The notes below the pieces were generated by a model, which saw only the letters and a list, made by a program, of their open reading frames with translations, was not told the origin of the DNA and made no database searches. Source: Membranipora membranacea (lineage: Eukaryota > Bryozoa > Gymnolaemata > Cheilostomatida > Membraniporidae). Taken from it: a stretch of 60,000 nt of DNA. Shown here one piece after another: positions 34,601 through 48,550 of this stretch; the first letter of the stretch is position 1, and the number at the start of each line of letters is the position of its first letter. The DNA is taken from assembly GCA_914767715.1 (NCBI GenBank), contig OU612068.1:25608001-25668000 (forward strand). Direction: 5' to 3'. A program made the position numbers and the translations under genes.

Positions 34601-36078
34601 ATGCAAGTCTAACACAAAGTAATTCACAAGACCAATATATGTGTTTCAATATTTCATTCACTAAACAGGAATGACTTTTGATGCAAGGGACTCGAGACAT
34701 TTCCGGGTAAAAACTTTCACAATGAGATTCACAGGAAATTCAAATTTAGAGTTCATCCAATTGATAGCTTGTTTCAGCACTTTGCACTACGACTTTTGGG
34801 ACTCAAGTCTCTCTTGTATTACATTTTCCGTCATCAGGCCTTTTTGCTACTGAAAAACAGATTGGCATCATTGAAAAAATACGAGAGCCACCTTCTCACT
34901 CAGTGTAAAAAATCAATTATGCTCAGAACTGTAGCATTCCAGTTATTTCATCATTGGTCCCAATGGTCATAACAATTACTGAACAGTATTGATGCCCCCA
35001 GCACAGCTAACCTATGTCGGTGAGAATTAATATCTATAAGCATTCAAGCTAGTGGACACCAGTTTACACCATGAAAGACCATTGGAATTGGAAGCTATCC
35101 AAAAGATGCTACTCAACAATTGGCGAAGGCCTAAGGCTACTGATTCGGATAGTGTCAACAAATCCTATCTAATCATAGCCTTACCTCCCTCCCACAATCG
35201 TCAAGTATGTGTATCATGTTATTAACCTTAAGAACATTGCCTAGGAAACCCTGTGTATCGCAGGTAAAAGTTCACATCCCGTCAGAGCCATGTGGTAATG
35301 GCCTACCAGTGTAAAGTATAGGATATTTTTGAACAATTTGGGCCGGTGCAAGTTTGGTAATATCCGTTAATGAAAACTGTTGGGCATCAGTTTTTATAAC
35401 CGTGTATAAAGTCTCTATTGGTCTTGCATTTTTTGCTTTCAAGTTACCTGTCTAACCAAAACTAAGTATTTTCAGCTGTTGCTGTTACGTCACTTCACAA
35501 ATCCCAAAAATGCGGTTAATCTGTTCCATGATATCGAGATGGTAACAGCAAGCCAGAAATTCCAGGTTTCTGAACTATCAAACACATTTTTGGAAAAGTT
35601 TCTCCTAGAATTTGTTTGAGGATAATTTTTGTTTCTGACTGACATTTTGAATGTATATTTTCTGTTGAGGGTGGAGTTGTGCCTTTCAGGACAGTCTTAA
35701 CTTAAAACATTAATTTCTACTTACATCGGTAACAATGGTTTTAGTACCACGCCCTTCATCATCAAAGCTCCAAGCCTTGCATCTTTTAGAACTGGTCTTG
35801 TTTGAAGCGGTAGTCACATTATAAGAACACTGGTCCTCCGCTATCGTCACAGTCTCATTGTTGTATCTGTAGGTCATAACCAGAGTGGTATTAAACCCAT
35901 GGTTCTGTGTAATACCGTCAGCGTGTCCAGGTGTGTTACACGTGAAGTTGGGCGTGTAGCCGTAAAAGGTGAAGGAAACAGTACCGAGGGTAACAGACCA
36001 CCAGGTGATGGCGAACAGTATACCGATAATACAGTGATAGCGCCCCGGGGCTCCCAGCTTCTCCAAAATCTGCTCCAT
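25648..36078 (-). CDS. SLC22-family organic ion transporter (566 aa)
   Basis: Plasma-membrane major facilitator of the organic cation/anion/carnitine family. Coding exons from 5' to 3' on the minus strand: 36078-35725, 33785-33555, 32545-32349, 31699-31448, 28308-28174, 27442-27360, 26632-26512, 26302-26230, 25902-25648; phases join throughout. Exon 1 starts MEQILEKLGAPGRYH with TM1, then a ~75-residue extracellular loop with several N-glycosylation sequons and paired cysteines, as is typical. The MFS motif SDHLGRKK lies in exon 2, LPESPRWLL in exon 4, NTGNLAGNRYLNF in exon 5, YGRKRPL in exon 6, YAAELFPTFAR in exon 7 and FFLPETL near the end. The acidic C-tail has no clear PDZ motif. A splice acceptor at 36,094 implies an upstream non-coding exon. 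Substrate and orthology within SLC22 cannot be assigned. The larger introns hold only repeats. Confidence 0.92.
32771..32887. repeat. Long hairpin with 39-nt arms
   Basis: Arm 32,771-32,809 pairs with 32,849-32,887 with about three mismatches over a 39-nt loop. GC-rich flanks (GGGGCGCCCC near 32,710, GGGGGCGCCCT near 32,930) form an outer inverted repeat. Lies in SLC22 intron 2; may be a MITE or a transcribed hairpin. Confidence 0.7.
34167..34198. repeat. TCACAGAG palindrome, copy 2
   Basis: 32 bp: TCACAGTGTAAGGATAT followed by ATCCTTACTCTGTGA; one mismatch in the arms. Confidence 0.8.
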
Positions 36079-38064
36079 TCTTCACCTTGCTGTCTAAAAG
36101 TACAACAACAAATGAGTTAAATTAGCTGAAATATACAGGATATAAGCCGCCGAAATGAGATGAATAGGCTGAAATAGTGAACTTTGGAAGGCTTTAATTA
36201 TTAAATGCTGGCAGCAAAAACATAACATTTCTTTGCATATCAATCAATTTCGCAGAATAAAATATTCATCATAACAAGACCAGCTGACCAAGGAGCCACC
36301 CCTGGGCGTTTCCTGGTTTTGTAGACATTGACCAACAAACTATGATAAGGGTCGGGTCAAAAACTGACAAAGTAGATACCTGGTCAAAAAATGTATTCCA
36401 CAAAGGACGCTTCCATACTTTAATCTTGTTCATCACTTTTGCCTAACACTATGGATGTCGTTAACCTGAACGCCTGCTTACAATGACCTATCATCTCGCA
36501 CCCACCCCTATCCAGGATCAAACAAAATATCGAAAGCAACCAAATTCTCAACAGATAGCACACAGTATCGTATGTGCCTGCGGCAACGTTTTCCCCCAGT
36601 TACTGAGGCTGTTGACTAATAATATAACTGCGTGTCTAAGCTAATATTATAAATTCTGCGTAGGTAAGCCCACTATCTAGTGGTCACAATATACTCTAGA
36701 GTACAGCGCAACAATTCTATTGGAAGGAAGACAAATGTCAAAAAAGGTCTTGCTTTCACCCGGCAAGTTTACCTGTTGGCATAATTGGAACCGCTTTCCA
36801 AACAAACACTGATTAATTGGCAAAAAACAGATAAATTTTAGGCAATTTCTGGCACGAGTCAATGGTCATTTTTTGTAGGACCACTTTTGTTTTGACCTGT
36901 GTTAGTATGACAGAAATGTGATCCTGTTATGTCTCAAAAATATCACATGACTTTAAAAGGCAGCATTTTCAAAATAGAGATATTCATGCTGCCGGGTTCA
37001 TTGACCTTGTCAACTTTTTGACTTGCTAAAGCAGACGTTGTGCAGAAGGATTCACTTACAGATACAAACTTTCTCACCTATTGCACTTGTAGGTAATAAT
37101 TTACACTGCTCACAGTCAGATTCTTTCAAAAAATCCATGGTAGTACAATTTATCATAAATCGCATTATAAATTATGACTGGTGTGTCGTCAAATAGCAAA
37201 AAGGCCACTTTGCACTGTGAGAAATAGCAAATATCTCAATAGACAATCTTTCACAGTGTACTGATCGTGTTTGGCCAATCAGTTCAAGCTGATTGTAGGA
37301 ACAGTAAACAAGAAAAACTGTGAGTAATCCGTAAATCTTGATTCTCTAAACTAAATCGTCAATCATGTACGTACACCAATTTCTGAGAACTGACTGTTGT
37401 GTTACTTATTCTCATCAAGTTATAAATATCAAGTCTTGCTTATCCGTCTGGTGGTCACTGATCAGAAGCTTTCCTGGAATTGCTCTCTACAGCTGGTCAA
37501 TCTTATTCAGATTTCAAAATCAAAACAACCACATATCCAACCACTAACCAAAATGTCTTCCTACCAGTCAAAACAAATTTTGAAAAGTTGGCTAGTAGTG
37601 ATTATTTGTTTGGATGTTTTGGTCTCTTGCTTACATAAAGCATTATGATGCAGAACTGGCCATTCAGGTACCCCTTATTGTAGTAACTGGCCTGTTCCTA
37701 AACAGTGCTCGGAGGTCTTTCAATCGAGTTGGTATTTCGCTTAGTATGACATCATGAAACTAGGTAGGAGGCATTTTTAGGGCAATTATTCCACCTAGTA
37801 AATGTTTGATTGTCACCCTGATTAAAAACACACCACAAAACTGCTTCTACCTCTTGTGCGAGGATGTGTAATAAATTATTGGCCTTGGAGGTGATGTGTA
37901 CTCCTGTTCAGATGCAGCTCCAAGCACATACTGCATATCGCCTCCCACATTAACCTACAGTATTCGACCGCATCCCGCCATAACCTACCAAACACCCTAT
38001 CGGATAACTCTCTACTGAACTCCTACCTCAGTTCTACCATGAAAAGGTCAACATCAGCCAACAT

Positions 38065-38205
38065 GTCTACTCTAAAACATGGATCCCTGGCAATATTTGA
38101 CTGCCCCCCCCTTTGTATTTTTGTTGTTTTGTTGTTTTGTTGCAACAGAACAAAAAGGGGGGGGGGCAGTCAAACGATGCCAGGGACCCATGTTTTGGAG
38201 TAGAC
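38065..38205. repeat. Inverted repeat with ~50-nt arms
   Basis: GTCTACTCTAAAACATGGAT and the following ATCCCTGGCA...GACTGCCCCCCC pair with 38,153-38,205. The loop is T/G-rich (TTGTTGTTTTG). A run of C faces a run of G in the arms. Confidence 0.75.
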
Positions 38206-39329
38206 CTGTGATCAGCACCCTCTGATACATATGAGCTGAAGAGGACCAATATTATCTCGGGTCAGCTGATTACAGTGGGTGGAGGGCAAAAGTTCATTCG
38301 TTAAAAAGCAATGACCATCAAGAAAAAGTGACAAATTACACTTGTGTGAATTGCCATATTCTCATAATCGGGACAACGCGAAGTTCCAATCTGTGCGATT
38401 TGCACTCAAACCTGCATAATTGCAAAACAGCAAATTGCTACAACCTTGAGCGGTGAGCTTTCGTCATTAAATAAAAAACTCGGTTTAGATCAATATAACA
38501 GTGAACTAGAACAACAGAATTTCCACAAGTTGATCCCAAGAGAGTATTAGTAAACGGTATCGTAAAATATAACTCAATTATAACATCTAGGAACACCACA
38601 TATTCGATAGCCCGCGGTCATTTCAATACTGTGCCTATTTTTGTATTTCATAACAAGGCGTAATAATGCTCAAGATGGTCATCTAGCAGAAAGAAAACAG
38701 GCTAGCATCTAAGCAGCAGCGTTTGGGCATGCTATTAATGTCTTAATGAAACGAGCTGGGCATAATTCATAACTCAAACTAAACATATAAATATTTGATG
38801 TGTTATCATCAATCTCATTCTAAACACAATATTATTTTACAATCTTTGGCACAATATTGTTGCACTACAATCACTTTCATCGGCCTACACAATCAAATAT
38901 ACTCCATTGACAATCATCAACAACTTGCTATATACTATATTAGGTGCCTGTAAACATATGGGATGTGGGAGAAGGCGGAAAACTTCTCTCAAATATTTCG
39001 TCTGTACGCTGTGCTAGCTGTAGTCAGTAAAACTCTAGCTGCAGGGTGACATTTTCATGACTATACTCCCGACAAGGCCAACACCAAGGCAAGTCATATC
39101 GGACCAGACCTACCTCGATATTCAATCAAGACCTCGCCGCGGAGTATTTGAGTACCACACCCCAGTTACAATTGCCCACACAAATACAGACGGCATGTCA
39201 AAAGATAATGATTGAGAACCAAATGAGTAACCAACATAAGCCTCAGCGTAATTAACTTTCACAAAAAACCTCTGCATTGCGGTCATTGAACGGTGTGTGG
39301 GTTATGATATAATCTCCAAGTGTGTGCAA

Positions 39330-39376
39330 CATAGGACTGCCGCAGTTCCTGATTTTGGAACTGCGGCAGTCCTATG
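39330..39376. mobile_element. Perfect 20-bp-arm hairpin with 8-bp target duplication
   Basis: CATAGGACTGCCGCAGTTCC, a 7-nt loop, then the exact reverse complement. GTGTGCAA flanks it directly on both sides (39,322-39,329 and 39,377-39,384). Too short to encode anything. An 8-bp duplication is typical of hAT elements. Confidence 0.75.
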
Positions 39377-41929
39377 GTGTGCAAGGCCACACCAAATGTT
39401 GCTCAGAAACCTTTTTCTTATTCGCACTACCCACACAATCTGAGTGACATATAACATACCTCATGCAAGTATTGAGCAGACGCAACACAGCCAGCAGACA
39501 GTTCACTGATCTATACTTCAAGTCTAGCAGTGCTCGATCGATGAGTCCAAATGTCAAGTCACCATCAGATGCTTGCTAAGCAGAAGATCAACAAGCCCAG
39601 CTGTCAACAGAGTGGTTTGTATTTTGCCTCACCACACCTTTTTATGCTGGTCCAACAGTAACTACTGCACAAGTCTGAAATAGTCAATTGTACTGATGTC
39701 TGATAGATGGCTCAAAGCACCCCTCAAGTATGAACCACTGCCAAACGCTACAAAAACAATTCTGCAATCTGCACTTTCTTCTCATACGATAATAATGACA
39801 GTTCCAGCATCTCACAGTGACCTCCGTGCCTCAATGTCCAATCAAATTCTTTACCAGACCTCAACTATTAGTAGACTCTGATTCTAACATGTTTACTACA
39901 ACTAGCTAAAGGGTGGGCGAGCGTAAGTACCGCACAAGTGTCACCTGCCATGACATGTGGTACCAGTATATATGGAATGCAGAAACATGTGAATGGATAG
40001 TGTATACATGTACCGTAGTAACATCAATCACCGGCCAATGGCCATGTAAATTGTAAGCAATCAAGTCCAAACAAGTGAACACCAACTAAGAGAGTAAATT
40101 GCTGAATGTGAACTACAGCCCACTTGGGTCCGGGTCGAATAGCACACAATTAGACAGATGGTCTCTAGGTGTGTGACCCAGGGTCGCAGACAGGCTGCAG
40201 ACAATGACCGTATTATAATTTGAACGTTTTGCACAGCCAGAATTTTCGCCCTAGGCTATCGTGTTCAGCATGCTTGAACAATCGCAGCCCTACTTACCTT
40301 ACGTCACTGATGTAAAGACGCCTGTTCAGTCTCTACTCTAACCTGTGCCTTCCTGTAGATAAACAGCCCTTCTATCCATCAATACAACAGCTACCCGCTG
40401 ACCTATGTCATGAGAACGACAGGCAATCACACTGGTTTCACGTCAGTGCCCTGTTTCAAACAGGATTGACACTTTGTTACCGAACAAAATAAAATAGTCA
40501 CACTAACAAAAATCCCTCTCAACAACACGCTCTTACAAAAGCTAATTCCACTCCCATTCACTTAGCACAATGTAAATGGCTAAACATAAATAAAGGATCA
40601 AGTATAACTCAATATGCGCTGACCATTAGTACTAAACGCTGGGTGAATGCCCTAAGTCCAGTCCAATAATGAACTAAATAAAGAATGCAGTGAATAGTTC
40701 ATTATGAAATGCTGATGATTAGGTTTTTATTATTATGACGAAAACTCTTACAAGCGCATAGCACATAGCAGCAGCATCAGCGCTGCACTGCATCTCATGC
40801 TCCACACTTTAATTGAGATCAATATTTCCCTTACACACACACATACACGCATACATGATACACACATGCACACGGTTGTATGGGCTTTTGCTGTAGACTG
40901 TAGCGGTAGAGTGTTAATTACTACAATAATAATATGAATATTATAAAGAACACGAGGCTTTGGTCATGTCTCAGCCATAGACAAACCACATAACGCAACA
41001 GCTAGCACGTATGTGTTTTGTCTGTGGTCTCAACTTACAATTCAACCACAAATTTACACATAACAGGGCTCTGGAGTTGACGCTTTTACTATGTTTTGTC
41101 AGACGTTATTGCTCCAAAAGGAGTTGTTATTTGCCCACCCTAATGTCTCTCAAGACAATTTGTGAAGATTCCGGAACAGGCATTTTAACAAATTATGTTT
41201 TCCAAGACATATTTCTCTATCAATAAACAGGTGCTAAGCTTTTAAGCCACCCAGGTATTCGGATTATTCATTCAAAGTATTACCAATTATCATGGCTATG
41301 CATGAGCGTGTGCTTTTCTGGTTCGCAATGTGTTCAAGATGATCACAATAATTACACGATATTAACTCCATGATCATCAACTACAATGATGTCAACAACA
41401 TGAAACAAAGAGAGACCTGGGTCAGCTACAAACTATATTAGGGGAGGCGACGGGTACTTTTACGTAGATAAAGGATGCCCATTCACCGCTGAAACACTTG
41501 GCTCCTGTCCAAATTTTACTGTTTTTCAAAGCGCAGCCCACATTGTTGTTGAGGATGATCAAGTCAAGATTGAGTCAATGCAAAACATGTAAAAGGATAT
41601 AGGTTTGAAAAGGATGTACAACAAAGAGAGCAGCTGCTGTTTATAAACAAGTAAGAGGTGGAAAAGGTCTCTAAATGACCAATAATGGACGAGCTTCACA
41701 ATATACCAGTGGAAAGTTGTAGTGCTGTACTCACTACTCATCTTTTGTGGTTGTTAGCAAAAAAATGTGTAATACCCATCTGAGCTTGATTGATTGTTTG
41801 CCAGTTTTTAGGTTAGCATGTGGTGGAAAATAGAAGATTATTTACCCATCAAGTACTGCAATCCATTTCAACAGCTTTTCTTACCACTTCCGGATGATTA
41901 CGAATTGCTACTAGTTGTAGCAAGGTGTA

Positions 41930-42640
41930 ACTGTTGATGATGATGAACTCTTTATTGATAAAATAATACTTGAAAAAAAGAAAAATGCCTCCATTTGCAG
42001 GCAAAGATGAAAGGATAATATTTGAGAATGTATAAAAATACAATCTACAGGAAAATTGGTTTTTGTACAGTTTTACAAGTATTATAAATGACATAATAAT
42101 GAAATACAGTTTGAGGCTTGAAAATAAAATATTATAGTATTTGAGTGGCAATTATTGGGATTGTGATGTCTGTGATTGTCCTCCGTACTATCTGAGATCG
42201 GTGTCTGTGGCGCTGGTCTCCATTCCTCATCATCAGACGGCCCTAGTCGCCGCAATACCAAACCTCAAGCACTAGTTTGTAACTATAGGCTATAGCTTTG
42301 CCAGTTACTCCCCAGTGGAGGTATAGCCTTGTTATAGTCTGGCCTTGGCTGTCATCTGGACTGGAAAATCAGAACATCAGTCTCCTAGTGAGATTTAGGA
42401 AGAAAAATGACTGATTCCCAGTTGTCCATGGAGGGGTTAGTATGGGCTCTGGCGGCCTCATAGTCCGCACACATGTATAGGTAGTGGTACGCTGTTTCTT
42501 CATCTGCTAAACAGGTGCATACTGGGGTATATGTTAGTTTTATCATGTACTGAAATGGAAGGAGCCTGCTGTGTCCGGTGAGTAGGTCACATAATGCTCC
42601 AACCTTGTTTCTTTTGTTGTTCATAGACAGTGGGTTGTGG
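41930..42640 (-). mobile_element. Non-LTR retrotransposon remnant (3' end)
   Basis: On the minus strand, 42,624-42,385 encodes a C-terminal LINE segment with LLTGHSRL and a C-x-C...EET-x-HYLYMC zinc-knuckle-like pattern ending after ~79 residues. Downstream there is no coding sequence, and it ends near 41,935 with AATAAAGAG and a short TCA repeat, a CR1/L2-style 3' end. 5' truncated. Confidence 0.7.
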
Positions 42641-42852
42641 AATAAATGTTACTCCTCGGTTGTAGGTTCATCACCTTCTTGTTGTCAAAATAAATGAGCA
42701 AAGACGAGTAAAAGCACTCCAGAAAAGCAATAGGAAAAGCATATATTTTTCTACCTCCATTCCAGCAAAATTGATAATATACATGCCCATCAAAAATCAC
42801 AAGTGTGGCAAGAGATGAGAAGGCAACTCCCTGTAAAGTAGTATGATGGAAC

Positions 42853-42873
42853 CAGGGAGTTCGGGACTCCCTG
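42853..42873. repeat. CAGGGA...TCCCTG mini-hairpin, copy 1
   Basis: CAGGGAGT/ACTCCCTG around a 5-nt loop, flanked by ATGGAAC and ATGAAAC (one mismatch). Confidence 0.6.
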
Positions 42874-45800
42874 ATGAAACTGAGACCATGATAACTAGAA
42901 TTGGTGCTGAAAATTCAATCGCGTTTCGGAGCCTGTCCAATGAATCGTGAAAGTGTAAAAAATGACAAAAAATTCAATTTATGAAAGCTACCTATAGATT
43001 TTGATTGAAGGTAATTGGTCAACTCTTATCTTCTGCATATTTATATTCATCTGTAGATTTAGCAGGAAATTTTTGGGGTACAGTTCAGTGCACTGGGGCT
43101 ATGCATGTCGCACCCATATCCACTTAGAATATAATAATGCCCATGTGCGATGGCCATTGGTCACTGCTGAATATTTCAAACTATGGTATTTTGATAAAAA
43201 GAATATTCCCAGATTACACTTTTCACTGACGCTAATTTATTATAATCAGATTTATTAACCTGCACCCCAAGAACATGCGCTCAAAATTGATGTTATCATG
43301 TTTTATGTTTTGAGGATGGGTGGCTCATAGCCAAAACTTTACTCGGTCATTGTGCATTTTTTCATGCCAAGTGGTCAATAAAAAATGCAACATAGACATT
43401 GAGCTAGAGTTCAAGATAGATGTCATTCTTTGTGCAAGTTTTTGGGTCAAAATAATCATTAAATTCTGCAAGCGTTGCACAGATGTAGCAGTTGCTACAG
43501 TGTTTTTAGCTGCGCTACCAATGGAACATGAGATAATAGCTGTCCAGGGCATATGTCATACGGGATCAGGATGTAATTACTGGTTGTTGCTCTCAAAAAT
43601 ATCCGGGGAGAAAAAAACAAGTATCATTGCATAACAGCTGCACACATTTTGGGCATGATTTGCATGCAATCTGTTCCGGCTGGGTTTGCCAAGTCTGTTG
43701 CTCATTGGGAAAGGTGTTTTTTCCTGTTGTTTAGTGGATGGGTCCATGGCTTAGCTGAATTGTTCTGTGGTAGTAGGTAAATTAAATTGCAAAAATTTAT
43801 TTATGGAGGTATTTATAGCCAAGCCATCAAAACAGGTGTGTTTCCCTGATAATCTTTATAAATCTATTTCCTCAACGGTATGAGTCCATCCATCAGGGTC
43901 AATACCAAAATCACGTAACCGTAACCGTGACTCACTGCACTGACTTGGCTGCAATAGCAGGAAAAATATAGATTAAGCTTGCTCCATTTTTCCGTTGGAA
44001 TGATCTAGGAAAAATATATTGTCTTTGCAGCACAAGTTCTTGTCATTATACTTCAGGTGTGTTGATAGGAAAGCTCAGAATGCAAGCATTTAGTTTTTGT
44101 ACTTCACATCCAAACCATTTCCTGTATCTGTACACACCAGAATACTGCGACCTTGTTGGTACCCCAATCCCCTCTCAAAATTTTGTGCATTTGTTTCAAA
44201 ATCAGCACATTATCTTTTATGAATCACATTTATCGATAGAGCCTGCACAAAACAGTGAATATATCATGTATCATTTATCTATGCACCTAGTGACAGTGAG
44301 GAAGGGACTAGGAAGGGATAGGTCCTTATTTCCAGCAATGAACTAAACCTTTAGTTCATTGTTTCCAGGGTGGTGAGATTTTGATAGTTTGTTTGTGTGC
44401 CTGCTATTATCTACTGCCATGTGATTGGTGGCACAGGGGTCTTCAATTCAAGTCCCACTACGGGGGTAGGGCATCCATCACTGCTCCACCCTAGCAGTGG
44501 TAGGTGTGTGTATCCCTAAAAATTCCTGCAAGAGAGGAAGCAAGCTGCAAGAGGTGGCAATGATCAAATTTTTGTGCCTTGATGACAGATAAATATATCA
44601 CAGATTAGCATATTTAACAGTTCACTGACACTCCTTCTACTTCCAAATCCCACCCATACATTCTATGCATCCTTATATTATACCATACGCATAATTAGAT
44701 TCAATTTGCGGTTTGATAAAGAAAGGGAGACAACTCCGAAAAATTGAGGATGCAAGTAATCAGTTTCCTTCCTACAGGCTTTCCAACCAATGTTTGAGTA
44801 AATCAGTGTTACTCAGGTAGTTCCCCCTTCTCCATACTAACCATTAAGGTATTTATAGACATCGTAACATTTTCAATCTGGCAAACAGGGTCAAATGTAG
44901 GATAGCCCAGTCGGTATTAGGTTAGTATTTAGGACAAAGGCAGGTCACTATACCATTAGACATGGCAATTTATGGTTACTTTCGATTCTTTTAGCTCTAA
45001 ACGGACAGTTCATGCTGAGCATTGACTAACATGTGCATATTATACTGATCATTTTGTGTTTGTCACAACCAATTATCAAGAATCGCAGACAGCACACCCA
45101 CGCAAAATGTCTCACAATCTAAGATGTATGTGGGAAAATTAATATTAAAATTTCCATGGAAAAAACTGTTGCTTGGTAGTTTTTTATGTAACATCCGACA
45201 TAACAAAAAAAGAGACCAAAACAACATTCCGGCGCAGACAATTTATTTTTCCAGGAATATGAAAATGATATACAATGATGCAGGATGTTTACACGGTCGG
45301 TCTGCACAAAAATTTGCATGAATAAAACCTAAGGCATTTTTGAAGTTTGAGTTTTGCTCAAGAGAGTAAAAAATGCCGCTGACGCTGGTGTTACAGGCAG
45401 AAGGCAGCGGCCTCTTAATTAGATTACACGTACTGCAAAAACACATCGAGTAGAAAAATTCTCATTATTTTTCCTGGAATTCAGGCGTAAATTATACCTG
45501 CATCTTTTTCAAGGTTAGATTGACCGCAACATATATCAAATTTTCTGTGCACAAAGGAAACCCAGCAAACTTTATCTAATCATAAAGTCAGCACAGCTTT
45601 AGAAATGCGCCTGTCTTCACAATCACAAAAACATAGCTTGTGTCTTTTCTGAGAATCTGTTTGGTGTCACAATGTGGTTGTATCCCGCTGGCCGTATACG
45701 TCTTTTAATTTTCATATACAGTTACAAAATATTGTGCTTCAGAGAATTAGTGACATCAGAAGCTGCTCTACATTATTGCGAAAACCAGCAAATAGATAGG

Positions 45801-46125
45801 TGTGAATGTTATGGCTGTAGGCTTTAAAGTAATGGAGAGTGCAGCTAGTGGCAACCCACAGCTGTACGACCACTAACCAATAGCAATACTCCCAATGGGC
45901 AAGAAAGCAATCACCCACATTTATAAATTAAATTTCCCACACTAGAAATCTTACCACACAAATGGATTGCTGCTACGGGAAAAAATGGCAAGAGTTAATA
46001 TAACTGAATTGACAGACCCAAAGTTTTCTCATTTTCCTATCGCAGTCCCTTTCAAAATATAACTTTTCATTTCAAGAATCGGCGATGAATAACTTGATGC
46101 CAGTTAAAAATATAATGCGACAATA

Positions 46126-46157
46126 TCACAGAGTAAGGATATATCATTTCTCTGTGA
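46126..46157. repeat. TCACAGAG palindrome, copy 3
   Basis: 32 bp, TCACAGAGTAAGGATAT with an arm carrying a few mismatches (ATCATTTCTCTGTGA). Confidence 0.75.
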
Positions 46158-48420
46158 CAACATAAATTGAAATTCCACTGCACCTAAGAGAACAAAAACA
46201 ACATCATAATATCATGTAATACGTCTTCTTGGCTTCCGGCCTTAGATATGTGCAAATTATTATAACATAGTACCTGGGATTGAGATGAGATAATCAAATG
46301 TAGTATGGTACGGTCAGTCAGCTAGGTCTGTTTCTTACATGCAACCTACTTTTTGTGTATTTATTTTGGATGTGAGAGAAAATAACAACATTAGGAAAGG
46401 CTATTATCTCCATCATAACAATCAGCAACTGATAAATTGACTTTTTTTTAATTGAAAAGTTGTTTTTTTTTGTTCAAAACACTTTGAATACCACAGGTCT
46501 GAAAACACAAGAAGATAATACAGGATGTAACCAAAATTTAAATGTAGATTTTTTGCTTTTTTTTGGTTTTGGTAATTTCTACATGTCAAATTTAGAGCTT
46601 GAAGGGAAAACAATTAGGGTTTGTTCGGATAGTTCCTAAGTTGCATGCAAAACTAAATAAATAGTTTTATATATATTCCAATTTTATTCTGGAAGAACGA
46701 ATCCTTAAGACCTGTACCCAGAAAACAGTGATATTGATAAAATACGATATAGAATTAAAAACACATGTAAACAACAAAACCAAGAGGGAGTGTGTAGAAA
46801 CAAGGTTGCAAAACAAATGAGATTGCTGGCGTGACGTTATATACAAACCTTCCCCCAGTATGTACCTGATGTACTGATACCCTGGACAGGATGTAAAAGT
46901 GCGTTTTTTTTGCCTCAAAAAAACTGAGAACGTGGGAAAATCCATCAGCAAGGTTTCTTGTTTACGCAAAAATTGGCTCTGTCTCCGTGACATGAAATGT
47001 CTCTGCCGAGTATTTGTGGGATTTGGTTCTCTCATTGCTGTGTCTGCACCACCAAGCACTTATACTCAGCTATAATTTACTCTTGTAAGCAGGCCCAGAA
47101 TCAATAGCTTTTCTCTGATTGATAGCAATCACATTTTTTCTCCCTTACTATGTACTGATACTGGGTGTGAGATTGCCAATAGGTTCAACATGTCATTGGT
47201 AAAAAATAAATGGAACTAAGATTTATAATTATATCATACGCTTTAGAGAAACTAATATTATTTTGTCACTGTACAACACACTGTTTTGGTTTGTCTCTTT
47301 AAAAGGCCAGTTAACCAGGAGGCAATTTAATTTTATATCCAGTCAAAGGGTTAGGTATGCTAACTACTACATTCAAACTTGACAGTGAAAAAAGGGAGTA
47401 TTACTATTTCCTTGGTCTAAGTTGTAGGCAAAATATGAAGAGATCGACTTATATCACTAATGATTGACAGGCGCCACACCAGTAAAATGTAGAGCCAGCT
47501 GTTGTGGTCAAAAACTTTTGCTTTGCATGTCACCACGCATCATTGTGCTACTACGAAAAGAACTATGTCTTTTGATACACTTGATGTTTTTAGTAATATT
47601 ATATCTCGTGTAGCATTATTACACAATACTGCTTGTCATGAATCTCAGGTCAGAATATCATCGATCACACAGGCCTGTCTTTGATCGAATCTATGAAGGT
47701 TTAAGTAGGCACCCATTCTTGGCGACATGCGACAAACTATATTTGTAACAGTTGCTGTAAAAATATTTCCCTGTCAAGTGTCAACATTTGGATTGGCAAC
47801 TCATCTATTCCTCTTTGGCCTACAAACAACATGATGACGGCTAATTGTTAAATCAGGCCTAGCAACGCAAAAAAAAAAGGGCCGAGCATGAAAAGGTCAT
47901 CACTCTGTGAAGAAGGATACAAAATACAAACACCTCAGATTAGATAATAGAACAGCTGATTAGCTTTATCTGTTTCTCCCATGGTATGGGGGGGGGGGGG
48001 TGTGGCTGTTGAGCGGGGGGAGGGGTAAAGAGTAAGGGGGGTCAGACTGTCTCTGGTCAAACAGCATCATGTCAGTTAAGAGATTCTGGAGATCAGATAT
48101 AATAATTATTATGCTTGTGCAATAAAGATAACCCAGGCTGTTCAAATCCGACGTAGATCACCACTGCCAAAAATCACAAGAAAAATTTAGCAAATGATTT
48201 GTTTGAACTTAAAAAAGTAGGTTATGACAACTGGATACAGGATGAAGCTGTCATATTAATGAAAAACAATTAATTGTCTTGTAATTTTCCAGCAGATATT
48301 AACAAAAGGTTGTACTTCTCATAATGCTTTACCGCTACCGCTGACCAAGCTACATACACCGAAATTTAATCGGGTGGCTCTAGCAACCGGTTTGGGAAAG
48401 TACAAAGTCAGTTTTTGAGG

Positions 48421-48550
48421 TCGGCTATGGCGAATGACCAGCGGCAATCACATCAGGAGTTTGCACCAACTGGCACCATGGAGGAGCCCACGAACTTGCA
48501 GTCTTGAGTTTGGCGCACTACCAACTGAGCTATTCCTGTTCCCTTTCCAG
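48421..48550 (-). mobile_element. tRNA-derived SINE fragment
   Basis: The minus strand reads TAGCTCAGTTGGTAG (A box) and GCAAGTTCGTGGGCTC (B-box-like) at tRNA spacing. Not a clean cloverleaf and no clear acceptor stem, so a SINE head rather than a tRNA gene. Confidence 0.6.

Larger units (their letters stand above)
36094..41929. other. Intergenic stretch upstream of the SLC22 gene
   Basis: No coding gene recognised. The 5' non-coding exon(s) and promoter of the SLC22 gene should lie at its left side but cannot be placed. Contains the hairpins at 38,065 and 39,330 and a CA-rich patch near 40,833-40,872. Confidence 0.5.
42651..48420. other. Gene-poor stretch
   Basis: No gene recognised in about 5.8 kb. 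Contains a 21-bp hairpin (42,853), a palindrome (46,126) and a G tract near 47,989. A GGGAGACAACTCC motif near 44,730 also occurs near 537 (as GGAGACAACTCC), with CAATTTGCGGT beside both, and marks a dispersed repeat. Confidence 0.5.

Noticed and set aside
44380-44520. tRNA-derived SINE around TTCAAGTCCCACT
   Set aside because: Only a B-box-like word is visible; no A box at tRNA spacing.
47985-48040. G-rich tracts here and near 53,850 as quadruplex regulatory elements
   Set aside because: They are simple homopolymer or low-complexity runs, far from any recognised promoter, and may vary by sequencing error.
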